Assembly (NCBI RefSeq): GCF_036588685.1
Contig: NC_086376.1
Span: 14,461,911 to 14,525,910 of the forward strand
Length of the DNA stretch: 64,000 nucleotides
DNA from: Mytilus trossulus
Lineage: Eukaryota > Mollusca > Bivalvia > Mytilida > Mytilidae
Direction of reading: 5' to 3'
Under the pieces are notes generated by a model. It was not told the DNA's origin. It saw only the letters and a list, made by a program, of their open reading frames with translations, and made no database searches. A program made the position numbers and the translations under genes. Below, piece by piece: positions 12,270 through 24,740 of this stretch (positions are counted from its first letter, which is position 1; each line of letters starts with the position of its first letter).

Positions 12270-13220
12270 CTTCTTTGCAGGGCCATAAAAAGCTTATGCT
12301 TAAATCTATATTACAATTGGTTTGTGCAATTTGCATTTATTGTTTATATATGCGGTTTGCAATAGGATTATATAAAAAAAAACATGCACAGTCCCAAGTA
12401 ATAAATGCAAAGCCCAGCTGTAAAATGCTTATTCAAATAGTAGTTATACATTCTTTTACTTACAACTATCCAGCATAGCTTTTATCAGACTTGCGCAAGA
12501 ATGTACACACTATTGCATACTTTTAATTAAAAAAAAACAGTTTAACAGCAAACAAAAACTAAGTAACATTCTTTTTTGGTGAAAAGTCAGCGTCTAAGGT
12601 TCACGTATTGCTTTCAGTCTGTTTTTAAAGAAAGCAACTTGTTTCGTCCTAGTGCAAAAGATGATTAAATTAACAAACATTTGAATTTCCCTTGATATGG
12701 TTCCCTCGAAATCACATATCATTGTCATGTATCTATTGTCCATCTATTGTCCAATGTTAGCTCACTTCTAGTATAACCTGTGAGGATAATATATTGCATT
12801 TGTCATCAAAAGTTGCATTCTTTATATAATTTGTAATGTTATAGTCTCTTAAAATTCTGTACAGGATGGCTCTCTTTTTATATTTTTATATTTTTACATT
12901 TAATGTAATGATGTATTATATATTATTGAGAGATGAGACTTAAATAAAATACTTTCAAAAAGACATAAAAAATGACTAGATATTCTCGACAGGCTTCCAG
13001 TTCACACCAAGCTTGAAACATGTAAATTACAAAATCCTTATCACAGAAGCCAAAAACTTCATTAACTTAGTTACAAGAAAATTCTGGATAATATATTGCA
13101 TTTGTCATCAAAAGTTGTATACGTTATATATAATAAGTTTTACAGTAGCGGGGAAAGTGGTTTTCATCTAAAGTTTTACAGAAGTTATAGATATGTTATT
13201 TCGTCTCGAGGTTTTTATAG
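12270..13220. other. Non-coding spacer with one short direct repeat
   Basis: No recognisable gene. ATATTGCATTTGTCATCAAA occurs at about 12790 and again at about 13092, which suggests a local duplication about 300 bp apart. Confidence 0.45.
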
Positions 13221-13224
13221 ATAA

Positions 13225-13385
13225 AATTAAAAATGGAAATTGGTACTGGGTCAACGAGACAACCCGACCATAGAGCATAACACATCCGAAGGCCACCAAT
13301 GGGTCTCAAATGTAGCACCTGGAGGCGTCCTTTAGTTGGTCCCATAACAAATATGTGTATACTAGTGAGAATGGACGTCAGATTT
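13225..13385 (-). repeat. Inverted copy of the GGACCAGCTGAAGGACGCC dispersed repeat
   Basis: Reads as the reverse complement of 11960-12115, with GAGACAACCCGACCATAGAG and GGAGGCGTCCTTTAGTTGG(T). Non-coding. Confidence 0.7.
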
Positions 13386-13399
13386 TGTAAATGTTTCGA

Positions 13400-14640
13400 C
13401 TAGTTGGTATTATTTAAAACACTGGTGAAATAATCATTTCAATGATATTCCGTTGGAATACATTTACTTGGTATGCACTTTGTGTTAGTTATGTACATGC
13501 AGTATATGAAATTCTAAATCGTTTTTGTGCTAATAGCTTGCTCCAGGCAATTTTAAAGCATTATACATACGTTTTTAATAACAATATGCATCTGTACATG
13601 CTGTCTAGTTTTGAAATGTTTTTTTTAATCCGCTATCGAAGATTCTTTTCAAGGCTAGTGAAAAGCCCAAATATATTGTTCTGAGTGATTCAATAATATT
13701 AAAGGTAGATTTTTGTTCTTTTGTACACACATTGATTCATATATGTACCTGCAGTGTATATATGTACCTGCAGTGTATAAAAGTTTCATGGCGCTTGTGC
13801 ACATATTTAGTTTGCGCCAGACAAGTGTTTTAAAAAAAAAGTTTGAATATCATTTACCACTTCTGTGCTCGAAAATCGCATTAATGCACAAAATACATGT
13901 ATATTACAGAATAGAAAATTGAGCCATCAAAATTGGTTGAAAGTCTTACATTGGCGACCTTATAAATCAAAGTCCAAGTAGTCTAAGTTGACTGTTGTAT
14001 GCTTTCACCTCTACAAAATGTAACTTTTCTTACCTACCAAACGGTCCTCCGACTAGCATAAAGTCATTTTCAATGATAATGCTGAATTATTCTACATGCG
14101 CATATTGTGCTTGTGACAGAACTTTTCAAAATATGACGCGCGTTTGTTCGTTGGATCATTTACATCTTCTACACTCGAAAATCTCAGAACTGGACTATTT
14201 CGTTTTATTAGCCAACAAAATTTGACCGGGAAGTCGTACCTCAATTGAATCTCAAATCTACTTTTTTAAAAGGGTTGGTAAATTTTAGAAAAACTCGTTT
14301 GTCCCTTTTATCGACTACCAATAAGTCCATTTCAAGTATGTTCAGTTGAGTTATTCAAGTGTACTGAAAGTGGAATGGTTTTACTTGGTGCACATATTGT
14401 ATTTATGAAAAATGTACATGCAGCGACATTACAGGGCGTTCGTGTGCATAATGCGACCGCGCGATATATTTCATTGAAGCGTTTAAGTACGTTTTTTAAA
14501 ATGATCATTCACAGCTTTAGTCAAGAAAATCATATAACTTGACTTGTAGAGGTACTTGAACCATAAACATTTGCGACATTGTTCGAACATTTAGTCGACT
14601 GTACAATAATGCCCATTTCAATGACATTCTTGTGGTTTTA
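13400..14640. repeat. Possible very degenerate tandem array, period about 300 bp
   Basis: Loosely similar marks recur at about 13440, 13750, 14075 and 14360: a 'TTTCAATGATATTC'-like start, 'tgtacatgcag', 'gcgcttgtgcacat', and 'AAGTC...GACTG' ends. Open frames here are short and lack recognisable domains. Read by eye only. Confidence 0.3.
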
Positions 14641-14648
14641 CCGGGGTT

Positions 14649-14764
14649 GAGTTCAATATCGTAGCAGCTAAGTAGCTGCTATCAATATTTATGTAGCAGC
14701 TTGTCTATATCTACACGTTCAAGTCAAAATCTACATAGCACTACGTAGCAGCTACGCTATTGAA
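14649..14764. mobile_element. Palindromic MITE-like hairpin (GTAGCAGCTA)
   Basis: The left end GTTCAATATCGTAGCAGCTAA is the imperfect reverse complement of the right end CGTAGCAGCTACGCTATTGAAC. Further copies of GTAGCAGCT lie between. The whole can fold into a hairpin and has no coding capacity. Confidence 0.65.
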
Positions 14765-15569
14765 CGCGGCCCTGGTACCCAGCTGTTTGATGTATGAGTA
14801 AAATAAAATATTGTCCATCGCTCACTGTTTCATTCTAAAATAATACTAGTAATTGTCCTTGTCCATTAATTTTTGTCATCTCCTTGTGGACAATATTGCA
14901 CCGAGTTGTGATCACTGAAAACACTAATTTTTGCCCGAATGACTATTCTCTTGGAGGACAATATGTTCACTATGGTCCAAAAAAGAATTTCTCAATAGAT
15001 ATATAGTTTATTCTCATAAAACCATGCAAGTATTTCAAACTCTATTTCTTCAAACACTGGCTTCAGTGCCTCTGCAAGTGATGACTTAAGTTATTGACAC
15101 CTCTTATGGGAGTGAATTCATCACATTGAATATAACAAGCTTACTTGTTTGACTGACGCAGTGACATTGAAAATTATGAAAAATTGGATCATCTTGCAAA
15201 AGGCTATCAATTTGTGCCTTTTTGTAACATCATTTGTTTTCTTGTCGGATCCTAAAGAAAATGAATTGACCCATCTGCCTTCTAGTAATTTTTAACCGAT
15301 TTTCAAACATTTCCTGGTCACGTGTAGAACTTCATGACTGCCATTTTCGAAAGTGTATTGATGAACAAAAATAGTTTTGTTTCCAACGTGTATTCATTAA
15401 TTAATTTGTGATTGTTATCATCAACCAAATAAAACACTTTACTGCTATCATTATCCAATATGATATATGTTGTAATTCCACCTTATGTAATAATGCTGTA
15501 TTTTGATTGGATGAGAGACATGGTATTTTTTACCAATTTCTATGTATTGAGATTTTCTTTTCTCTGCCG

Positions 15570-15670
15570 GGGTATTTGTCATTAGGGAATTCCATGTGCC
15601 GGGGTATTTGCTAGCAAATACCATAGCAGATGGGGAATACCCTAGCAAATACCATGGCAGATGGGGAACA
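15570..15670. repeat. Short repeat cluster (GGGGTATTTGCTAGCAAATACC)
   Basis: TGCCGGGGTATTTG and CTAGCAAATACCATGGCAGATGGGG occur twice each, partly as inverted copies. The block shares the GGGGTATTTG word with the hairpin at 15817-15948, so the two may be related. Confidence 0.55.
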
Positions 15671-15816
15671 CTGTGTCTAAAAATAACTCAATGAATTATT
15701 TCGATTCTAATATGACAAATTCATGGTCATTTTAAATATACGGTTCCAGATGAAATATTTTAAGGATAAAAAACATCATTTGAAAGAGGTTGAACATTCG
15801 GTGGAATTAAACAATT

Positions 15817-15948
15817 ATATCATGCTTACAAGGGGTATTTGCCAAAAATACCGGTTTCGAGGTAATCAAATTTCACTCGCCTATCGGCTCTGGAAATTTG
15901 TACCTCTCAACCGGTATTTTTGGCAAATACCCCTTGTAAGCATGATAT
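15817..15948. mobile_element. Long perfect-type hairpin, arms about 58 bp, loop about 18 nt
   Basis: The left arm begins ATATCATGCTTACAAGGGG and runs through GTATTTGCCAAAAATACCGG. The right arm is its reverse complement, ending CCCCTTGTAAGCATGATAT. Pairing continues inward through CAAATTTC and GAAATTTG, with a 2-nt bulge and few mismatches. The loop holds ACTCGCCTATCGGCTCTG. This is a MITE or fold-back element, or a hairpin-forming locus. Confidence 0.85.
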
Positions 15949-15959
15949 ATTTGTATAAT

Positions 15960-16970
15960 AACCTACTTTCATGAGACACAATTAAATGACAATTCGTCTA
16001 TGAAATGTCTTTATACACACAAAATATAGCCTCCTTGCAACAGGACAAAGTTGATCTTATTCATAAGCTAAATATTGTCTTTATACATAGAAAATTCCAC
16101 AATGAAATTTTGTCCTTCTCTGGACAAATGACTAGTAAAAATATTTCATGATACATAGTCAATATTATGAAATATTGTCTTGATGGACAGTATTTGGCTT
16201 TATAATTTGTACTTGCAGATTAAGATATTTGAATGCACTCAGACAAGCATCAAAATCTGTTTACATGAAAGTCCTGTAGAGGTATATAACACATTGAAGG
16301 AAAAGTTCATTGTCATGTTACTTTGTACATCAACTTATTATATTTACTGAGTTCTGAACTTGTGGCCATGTAGGATGGCTTATCAGCATGAAGCAACAAT
16401 TTAGAGTTGGGAGTCAACCGAGTGTAAAGTCCCTTCTTACACGCCTTATAGAAATAATTTTCCAAACAGTTTCTGCCATGAATTTTTGTATCAGCGTCAC
16501 TGATGAGTACAAGTCTTTTGTAGTCTGAAGACAAAATGCAAAATTTTTAATCCTGTACTTTATCATCCCGCAAATGTGCTGTGCCTTGATCATTTTTGCT
16601 AATGTGCATTGTCTATATGCCATTTTTTTCTTCCTTGTTTATTTTGATCATTTTTACCAATTATGTCTGATTTACACATTCTTGTCAATATAATGTAATT
16701 CTAAGGTACTGTCATTAAAGTAAGAGGTTAGACCATCTATAAAACCAGGTTTTATAATGTATCTCTCTCGTTGTAAGCAAGGAAAAGGAATGCCTGTACC
16801 CAGTTAGGAATTTGAGTTGTTTTCCATTAACTTGATGTGTTTTATCTTTTGATATTACAACCATTTGTAACTTTTAGTTGTTGAACTCGCAATATGATAG
16901 TTTCTAGGTGAATTTCAGACTTCCAGTAACTCAATTATGTACTACTCTTTTTTTCACTCACCTGACAGTT
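15960..16970. other. Non-coding spacer
   Basis: Short frames only, none with a recognisable domain or splice structure. No repeat was confidently identified. Confidence 0.45.
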
Positions 16971-16978
16971 TTATACAA

Positions 16979-17060
16979 CAAATCAAATCAAATCAAATAT
17001 ATTTTATTGTCAATTAAAGACGCCCATAACAGGCAGAATAATCACAAGTTAAATTTGGTA
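16979..17060 (-). repeat. LINE-like 3' tail fragment, (CAAAT)n
   Basis: A (CAAAT)n run is followed by ATATTTTATTGTCAATTAAA and GCCCATAACAGGCAGAATAA. A related layout is at 17465-17535: (AGAAT)n followed by TTTAATTTGCCAGATCACAG. Both resemble 3' ends of non-LTR retrotransposons in reverse orientation. Class uncertain. Confidence 0.4.
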
Positions 17061-17808
17061 CAATGATAACAATTATTTGAATACAATTAAATCAATGATT
17101 ACAATGAAAAGACAATTGAAAATGACAAGAAACACATACTAATGTGTATTTATAAAATGTATCATGTTTCAACTTTGACAAATACAGTGATCCTAAAAAA
17201 TATAGGAGACTGAAATTCAATATTCTGTTTTTTTCCCCTGGTGCTTTCATGATCCTACATTTACAAAAAGAAGCTTTACAAATATCTTAATTTGTAAATT
17301 AAGCCTCTGTCTTTTTACAGTAAAATATATAAAATATATAAACTAATAGTTGTTTTCGAACAACATTTAAATTATTAATTAAATTGCTTACTTGATTAAA
17401 AATGTGACTATCTTCATTGGACATAAGCCAAATAAATGGTGATTGATAATCTAAATCGTGAAAGTTTTTGTAACAAGAATAGAATAGAATATAATATTTT
17501 AATTTGCCAGATCACAGGGCCTGTTAAGGGTACAAGATTTTATATATTTTTTATATAATATAATATATAATATATTTATATATATTTGATAAATAATACA
17601 GCAATAAACATCACAGTGTACAAATGTAGAAGAATCAATTAAGAACTATCAACCAGGGACTTTCTATACTGACAGGACTCATCTCTATTGATTTTAATTA
17701 ATAATAATAAAGCCACCAGTGTAAAGATACCACCAATCATAAAATAAGTTTCAAATCTCTGATATATGAAGCTAAAAGTTATTTCAGTATTTCACTCAAT
17801 TGAAATTA

Positions 17809-18021
17809 TACTGGGGATTCATTTATTTTCCTGGGTACCAATTTTTGTGGATTGAGGAAAACTTGCATTTTCGTGGAGATTTGATATCATGGTTTTGACA
17901 AATTCTGTATATATTCCTATAGAAAATTCTTAATTCGTTGAACAATTTAATTCGTGGTGCCCCTCTACCCACGAAATCAACGAAAATTGGTATCAAACGA
18001 ATAATAATGAATCCACAGTAT
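17809..18021. mobile_element. MITE with TACTGGGGATTCATTTATT termini
   Basis: The left end TATACTGGGGATTCATTTATT...GGTACCAATTTTTGTGGA pairs with the right end ACGAAAATTGGTATCAAACG...TAATGAATCCACAGTATA. The arms are about 45 bp with several mismatches. This layout is widespread in bivalves by recollection. Non-coding. Confidence 0.7.
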
Positions 18022-19268
18022 ATAACTATTTTTTTGTTAAAACATAATCTGAATACAAGCCAATCATTATGACTAAAAAAATAAGATCTATCTTTAAAGG
18101 GACATTAGCTACGAGATATATGAGAAATCTTAAGTATGATTTGTTTTTGTTCAATCAATAATAGAACTGAAAAAAATATTCGTTTTAAGGGTACCATACA
18201 TTTACAGGAGAGGTAATGACGTTGCTAACATAAATTGTTAATTTCGCTACGTTAAACTATGACTTGTAGGGAAAAGATTCAATTTTTGACAGATTTTTAT
18301 CATTCAAACTTATTTAACTTGAAAACAAGTTCATGCACTGTTTTAAAATGCCTATTTTCATGAAAATGTAAATAGTACTATTTTTATAAATTTAATAAAT
18401 ATATAGCAAGTTGTTATGTCTTTCTTTTAAAAGCAAAAATACGGCCACAAATCTGATTTTTGAGCAGATAAACAAAATTTCAACCTCATTTTACTCAAAA
18501 ATTAGCGCATAACATTGTATTTTGCATTACATATTTGATTTAATCAGGTAAAAAATAGTCTATGGATTTTTTTATTTATCAAAATGTAAATACATGATCA
18601 TACAGGATCAAACCTGTATAAAATGGTTCAATTTTGACAAATGAAGCTAAATAACATTGATTATGAATTATTCACTTGCAATTTCCACCTCATTAAATCT
18701 ATTCATGAGAACTTCAATTTAACCCCTAAACTAGTAATAGACAACACATGCATTGTATGTGTACTGGTTATTAAAAGGAAAAGAATGTCAACATTGAAAG
18801 TGAAACAAAGGTGAATCAATTGATGAGTGATTTGACCTACCATTTTTTTTAAACAGGTAAAAATGATAAGAAAAATATATTTTTAATCTATATAATAAAA
18901 TTAAACAGACCTTTAAAAATCTAAGAAAAAGAGTTGGCTTAATATATTTGTATCTATATTTATGTTAACATCGCTTATATGGTCATCTAAGGTCAACTTG
19001 ATAGTTTATTAGATGTAGTCTTGACTAAGATATTCACAAAATTAAACTACACATTATTGACCCTATGCTCTGTAAAGTGTTGACTTAAAATTTTTGATAG
19101 TTTTGATAAATGAAGTACATTGTTATAAAAAAAATATGAGAATTTGAGTTAAATCGGTGACCATGAATTTGACAAACTCTTTAAAGTTTTTTCCAATAAA
19201 TTCTTAAAAGGCTTATTCTCAATTTCAAAGTTAGACATCTTTAACAAATACTGTAGTTTATATATTTC
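18022..19268. other. Non-coding AT-rich spacer
   Basis: No exon recognised. Part of it (about 18095-18850, starting AAAGGGACATTAGCTACGAG) looks like a dispersed mussel repeat by recollection, but no second copy is present in this window to prove it. Confidence 0.4.
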
Positions 19269-19274
19269 TTTATT
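19269..19274 (-). terminator. Candidate poly(A) signal of the KDZ-like gene
   Basis: AATAAA on the minus strand about 220 bases after the stop codon. It is the nearest canonical hexamer I found downstream. Confidence 0.4.
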
Positions 19275-19495
19275 TAAACAATAATTTACAGACAAATAAC
19301 TAATTCCTTTTTTCTTGAGTTTATCATTTGATACTTCAGTTTATACCAAAATGTTAAATAACTTTCTCATATTGAACATTAGGTATCAGCTATGTTGAAT
19401 CAATTAGCAAAAAATCTGTTGAAAATTATGAGTTTATAAAGCAAATTTTTAATTATATATCATAAACCAAAAAAAAAGGATTTAAAATGTACTTT

Positions 19496-22400
19496 TTAAG
19501 CTAATTCGGTCTCACAGTCACTCTCATCTTCACTGTCACTTTCTATATCACTGTCACTATCTCCATCTACTAATAAATCTTCAACAGATGCCAGGTAAGC
19601 CAACATTTCAGACATTTTTTTGTGGTCATCTGACATTACATTTTCTGTTAAAATTAAAGGTAGAGGAGTAAATGTATCCCCAATGTATTCTTGGAAAAGA
19701 TTACTCAAATGAGTAATTAACATTTCCAAGTACATTCCTTCTCGTATAAGATGTGAGAAACTCCCAGAAGTATCAAGCTCTCCCAACCTTCTCCTTAATT
19801 TCACAAGTTGATCCTGGTACCAATTCAAAGTCGAGGACATTTCTTGTTTCAGGAGTTCTTTCTCTTCCTGACATCTGGTGACAAGGCATTTCAACTGGAC
19901 AATTTCCTGTTTCAATACTGATGGTATCCTGGAGCTTCCTTCATTCTGTCCTAGGCAATTGAAAATCTCGCTCTCAACAGTATTTACATCATCAGAGCAA
20001 ATAATTAGAGGCATGTTAAAACAGGGCTCTCCTATTTTGTTGTATCCGTCAATTGACTTCTTTTCTTTTTTAATGACACACTTAAGCTGTTTCGAAAGTC
20101 GATGGTAAATTGCTTGCCCCTCTAAATAAAAAAATAATAATTTAGTTAACAAGAATTAGAATGAAAATAGAAATGAAGATATTTAAACACTGCTTATTAT
20201 GAGTTATTAAATCTCAATTATTGCCAAGTACAGTAAATATAAAAAAAAATAATAAACACACTCTCTTTTAATATAATAATTATTAACTACAAGACATATA
20301 TTTCTTTTAGCCTATTGCTTGAAAAGTAAAACATGATATATATGTTTTTTAGATACCAGTGGTGGGAAGGAACCAGTCATAATTAAATGTAGGATTTTCC
20401 TTTTTTAACAAATCTGTATACTAAATAGATTAAAATCAAATGCAAATGGGTTTAATAATTAGCACCTTTCAAAACCCCTTAAACAACGCTGCAATAGCCT
20501 AAACAACATTTAATTGATCCTTACTTGCATATTTCCTTATTAGTTTCAACAGATACTGTTTCTCTGAAACCTGCTGGCGAATTGTAGTCAGTGCTAGCTT
20601 CTTTTCCTTGGTCTTTGCTACTTTCAAACAAGATATGAAAGTCTCACCGTCTTTATCAATTCTTTTTATCTTGTTCTTATTTTCATAAGCAGATAACTTC
20701 TTTTCCAACCTGAAAAAATAGATTAATATTTCACATAAATCCTCTGTTCCATTAAAACATATATGGTACGCATGAAAGGCAATTTAAACCCCTAAATATA
20801 TTCTTAAATCAAACAAACATACCATAAAGTTTAATTAGTAATGGTAATCAGAATTAATGTTTTAAATACATCAAAGTTATGTTTATTTCTGCTTCCGCTA
20901 AAATCGAGAAAAAAAAGAACAAACTTTCGTTTTAATTAAAATATTTCTTTGATGAGTGTATTTAAAAAAAATATATGGTTGCGATTTTGTAGTATGTTTC
21001 CTATGTCTTTTTATAAAAAAAAAAACAATTTACTATATTCAATTGCTATACCTTGAGAGATCTTCCTCATTTCCATCACATCTACAAATACAAAATAATT
21101 TTACTGAAGAGAATTTTCAGCTTAGCAAGATGAGACTATAGCATGTTCACAAAGGAAAATACAAATTTACAAACAAAAACATGAAAAAAATATAGTATAA
21201 ATTTTATCTGTTGCCAACACTTTTAAGTTTCCGCATTGAAAATAATGCCGAGGCTATGATTTCAAAATGTGCAGTTTTTTTATCAGAAAGTTCATATATA
21301 TATATACTGAAACATTACTTTCAACAACTTGCGATCTTGAGAAAACTCAAGATCATAAAATGTTCATATGTGAAGTCAATCTCTGTTTTGACAATATTAA
21401 ATACAAAAAGAAACATCAATGTATTGCCACCATTTGTTTGGAAAATGGGATAAATAGGTGTCAGATCGCATATTTCTCTCTCCAATTTAGAACAAATGTA
21501 AAAGTAACCCTACTCTGACACAATATAGTGCTTTGATGTCATTGTTTACTTAAACTAACCAACAAATTTGCAGAAATGAAACTTTTGATGAAAGAGAAAT
21601 ATATTTATACTATGCGAGTTGGCTTTAGGGTTAATGCACTCCACAGTTTAAATAAATGAAGATTTAAAAAAAAACAGACATTATTTTTAGGAGTACATCT
21701 ATTCCATGGTCAGTTTTATTTTTATTACAAACTATCCTATTTCCCTCAAGGACCACCCGAGAAAATGATATCAAGAACTCTCCTCTATGACAGTTCATGG
21801 TCCTTTATGTTATGATAGTACCTTATTCTATAATATTTCTGCAGATCCAAAGCATAAATATCTGTCTTGCTAAGAACATCTGAAAAAAAGAAACACTAGA
21901 CTGAACATTCAATTTTTTAGTTGAATAAATGAAAGATCATATATATACTTTTTAGAAATCTCTTACAATCAACAAGATGTAAAAGTGAATTATAATCGTG
22001 TCTAAAAAAACATCTTTAACCCGTAACATTTTATTTTAAGGATGATATAATGAAACTGGTATTCACTAATAATTATCATTATATGAAAAATGGGATATTT
22101 ACATTCAGATTCATTTGAACTGTTCTGCATTCTGGACAAGATAGATGTCTTTTCTTCATTCACCCATTCCTCAACTATGTCCATGTCAGCTTCACCATCT
22201 ATAATAAGAAATTGCTTATATCAAGTTTAAAGAAACCACTTAGCACTATCACTATCTTAAAGGAACTTTTTAAATCAGGCCTAATGGAAGATGGTTTGCA
22301 ATAGCCCTAAACGTCCAATCTTAAAAGAAAATATTTCTATGCATTTGATCTTTAATAATCTCATAATTGTCTTCATTTTTTCCCAACAACTTTAAAGAGT

Positions 22401-24535
22401 AAGTGGTAGATGGTGTTACTGATCCCCTGATTCAATGTGAAAAGTTGAATTGGGAAAGTTAATTTTATATTTTTTTTTAAAGCCAATGATATTATCATTA
22501 CAGCAGCACAATAATTGAACAAAATCAATCAACAAAAAGATAAAGAATTTTTTTTTGGTTAAAACTGTTTTCCACTCCTGTTATCATATGAATACTACAA
22601 TCTACTCCTAGAAAAGACTCTCATAAGCATAATTGTAAGCCAAAATGATGACTGGAACAAAATATGAAGAATGTACAAACTATTATTAACACATCATAAT
22701 GACACAATTAAGTATTGATGCCATACATCCTTCAAAATAGCCAATTGCATGCTTCAATTAACTAAATATTCTTTTATCAAATAGTTTTTCATGGTTTAGA
22801 AATTTTAAGGTGAATGCATGCACTCAATTTGACCATAACTAAAAATACATTTTTTGGCCCCATTATAGATAGCTGTTGGGTGCCTTAAAGTGTTGAAGAT
22901 GTACTTTGACGTATTATGGTTTTCTCTTACAAATTGTGACTTGGATGGAGATTTGTCGAATTGGCACTCATACCACATCTTCTTATATCTAGATTAATCT
23001 TTTACCCATAAACTTTACCTGGAAATGAAGATAACATTTCTAGCAATGAAGTGTTACTGTTCTCCTCTAATTTTGATGCTCTTTTATACTTTGATACAAG
23101 AGTGTCACCTAAAAAACACAATATAAACAAGCATTCTGAGAAAACTGCATAGAAATACATAGTCCTGTGCCAGTTAAAAATTAATTGTATTGGAACACAA
23201 CCTGATCTATTACTTGTATGGTTGAACTATTTCACAAAAATATAAAGTCAAGCCTTACAAAAAAGTGTGGAAAACTGATTACTTGCCTATATTTAAAATT
23301 TTGACAAAACATTGGGTTCCAATATTTACCTATTATGGTCCAATAATAACACAGTTAGATTTACCCATTATGGTCCAATAATAACACAGTTAGATTTAGC
23401 ATATCACAGAAGTTAAGAATAAAAGACTTGTCAATGGACACAGATGATGACCACATTATAAAGGGACATGACTCAACAATGGTAAAAATGAGGCAACCAA
23501 AATACCAACGAATTCAATTTTTTTTTAATCTGTATTAGTGGTCATGAGCATTATGTTAAAAAACTTTTGGTTGAGGCATACTAAAGTTTGGATGTACATA
23601 AAGACAAGGGTAACACTTAACGCCCTCTCCATTGCAGCATGGCTGTAAAAAAAACTGTACGAGTTTAATCACTTAACTAATTGCTGGGCACATACATACA
23701 CCTTTCACATTTGAGTTTTAATGTTCTTTCGGTCTATCTGATTCGAGATCAACTATTAGAAATTACCTAACTTGTCTTTAATCTTCTGTCCATAATAAAT
23801 CAAGCCATCTGTCAATAAATCAGTTCGGTTTTCTGGGGACATCTCTTTAGTTATAGATGAAAACTTGCCAAGATATGACCAAAGCCTCTCTATCCCTTCT
23901 CCATCTGTCAAACCAAGATTTTTAGTTCTTCTGGGTCCATACAAAATCTGTAAAAAAAAATGCATTTATCTAAATTATACTCTCGCTGGAATTCCCAAGT
24001 TTTATGATTTTTTTGGTCTGATAAACATAGGCCACAAGATCTACTGTTCATCTGTTGATATATTTGTTTAAAATATCTTTTATCCTCATCCCATTACTTT
24101 AATAATTGCTTCATCAGCATCCCTATTAATAGTTATTCTGTTAAGGGACCAAAATTAACATACAAATACAGTAATTAATCATAATTGAAGGAAATCAAGA
24201 CCCTTTTTTTGCTGACAACAAACACCAGTAATTTTCATTTTTTTTTTTATTGATTAATAACGATTGAACATGAAAATAAAACTAGAACAGAATCATATTG
24301 AGTGAAATTTCTTCCAGATCAAACTTTATTGAAAATTTAAATTTGTTAAAAAGGAAAGACACCACAAATATTTTCTTTCTAAAACATTATAGTGAATTTT
24401 TCATCTGCCTTTCTCACCTTGAAAATAGAAGTAAATGATATGACAAATTACCTGACATGGAACACCATGCCCATAACAGTGGAATATTGGTATAGAAAAT
24501 GATACTTTCTTCAGAATATCTTCATGACCATTTTT
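19496..24535 (-). CDS. KDZ (Kyakuja-Dileera-Zisupton) transposase-like gene, last eight exons
   Basis: Exons in transcription order: 24452-24535, 23767-23947, 23019-23108, 22103-22198, 21822-21879, 21052-21081, 20525-20709 and 19496-20121. All seven introns are GT-AG and the phases fit throughout, giving 1350 nt, or 449 residues plus stop, with no frameshift. The first two exons carry the KDZ signature: PIFHCYGHGVPCQ, then LYGPRRTKNLGLTDGEGIERLWSYL and FSSITKEMSPENRTDLLTDGLIYY. KDZ proteins are RNase H-fold transposases, and the DGE...E.LW block is their hallmark. The remainder is helical and charged, with coiled-coil-like segments (LEKKLSAYENKNK, SEKQYLLKLIRKYA), and ends in an acidic tail (DSDSDIESDSEDESD). 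The N-terminal part of the catalytic domain is absent. The incoming phase is 0, but no upstream exon is visible before the antisense FKRP-like copy at 24.7 kb. It could be a domesticated gene, a 5'-truncated element, or a gene continuing beyond the nearby insertions. Confidence 0.85.
22905..22991 (-). repeat. Fragment of the SINE-like dispersed repeat in a KDZ intron
   Basis: Reads on the minus strand as AGAAGATGTGGTATGAGTGCC... down to the (TTGA)AGATGTACTTTGACG region. It starts about 28 nt after the donor of the exon ending at 23019, in sense orientation to the KDZ gene. Confidence 0.75.
23325..23400. repeat. Tandem duplication, TTATGGTCCAATAATAACAC
   Basis: Two adjacent copies of a unit of about 36 bp containing TATGGTCCAATAATAACACA and GTTAGATTTA. 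Intronic and non-coding. Confidence 0.7.
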
Positions 24536-24740
24536 CTGAAACACAAATTTAGTAAATAATTTGATTTGTTTTCCCCCCAACAACCTATTATAAAAAATAA
24601 CATTGCATAATCACTACAAACAAAAGCATTTTTTTGAAGTAATATTAATTGTTCTTTTTTACTTGTAAAGTTTGAAAAAAAAACCTTGCAACTTTCAAAA
24701 ACTACATGTATATTTAAAGGAGTAAATAAGGTGATTGTCA

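Noticed and set aside
19878..20108. Plus-strand frame opposite the last KDZ exon
   Set aside because: Shadow of the coding minus strand.
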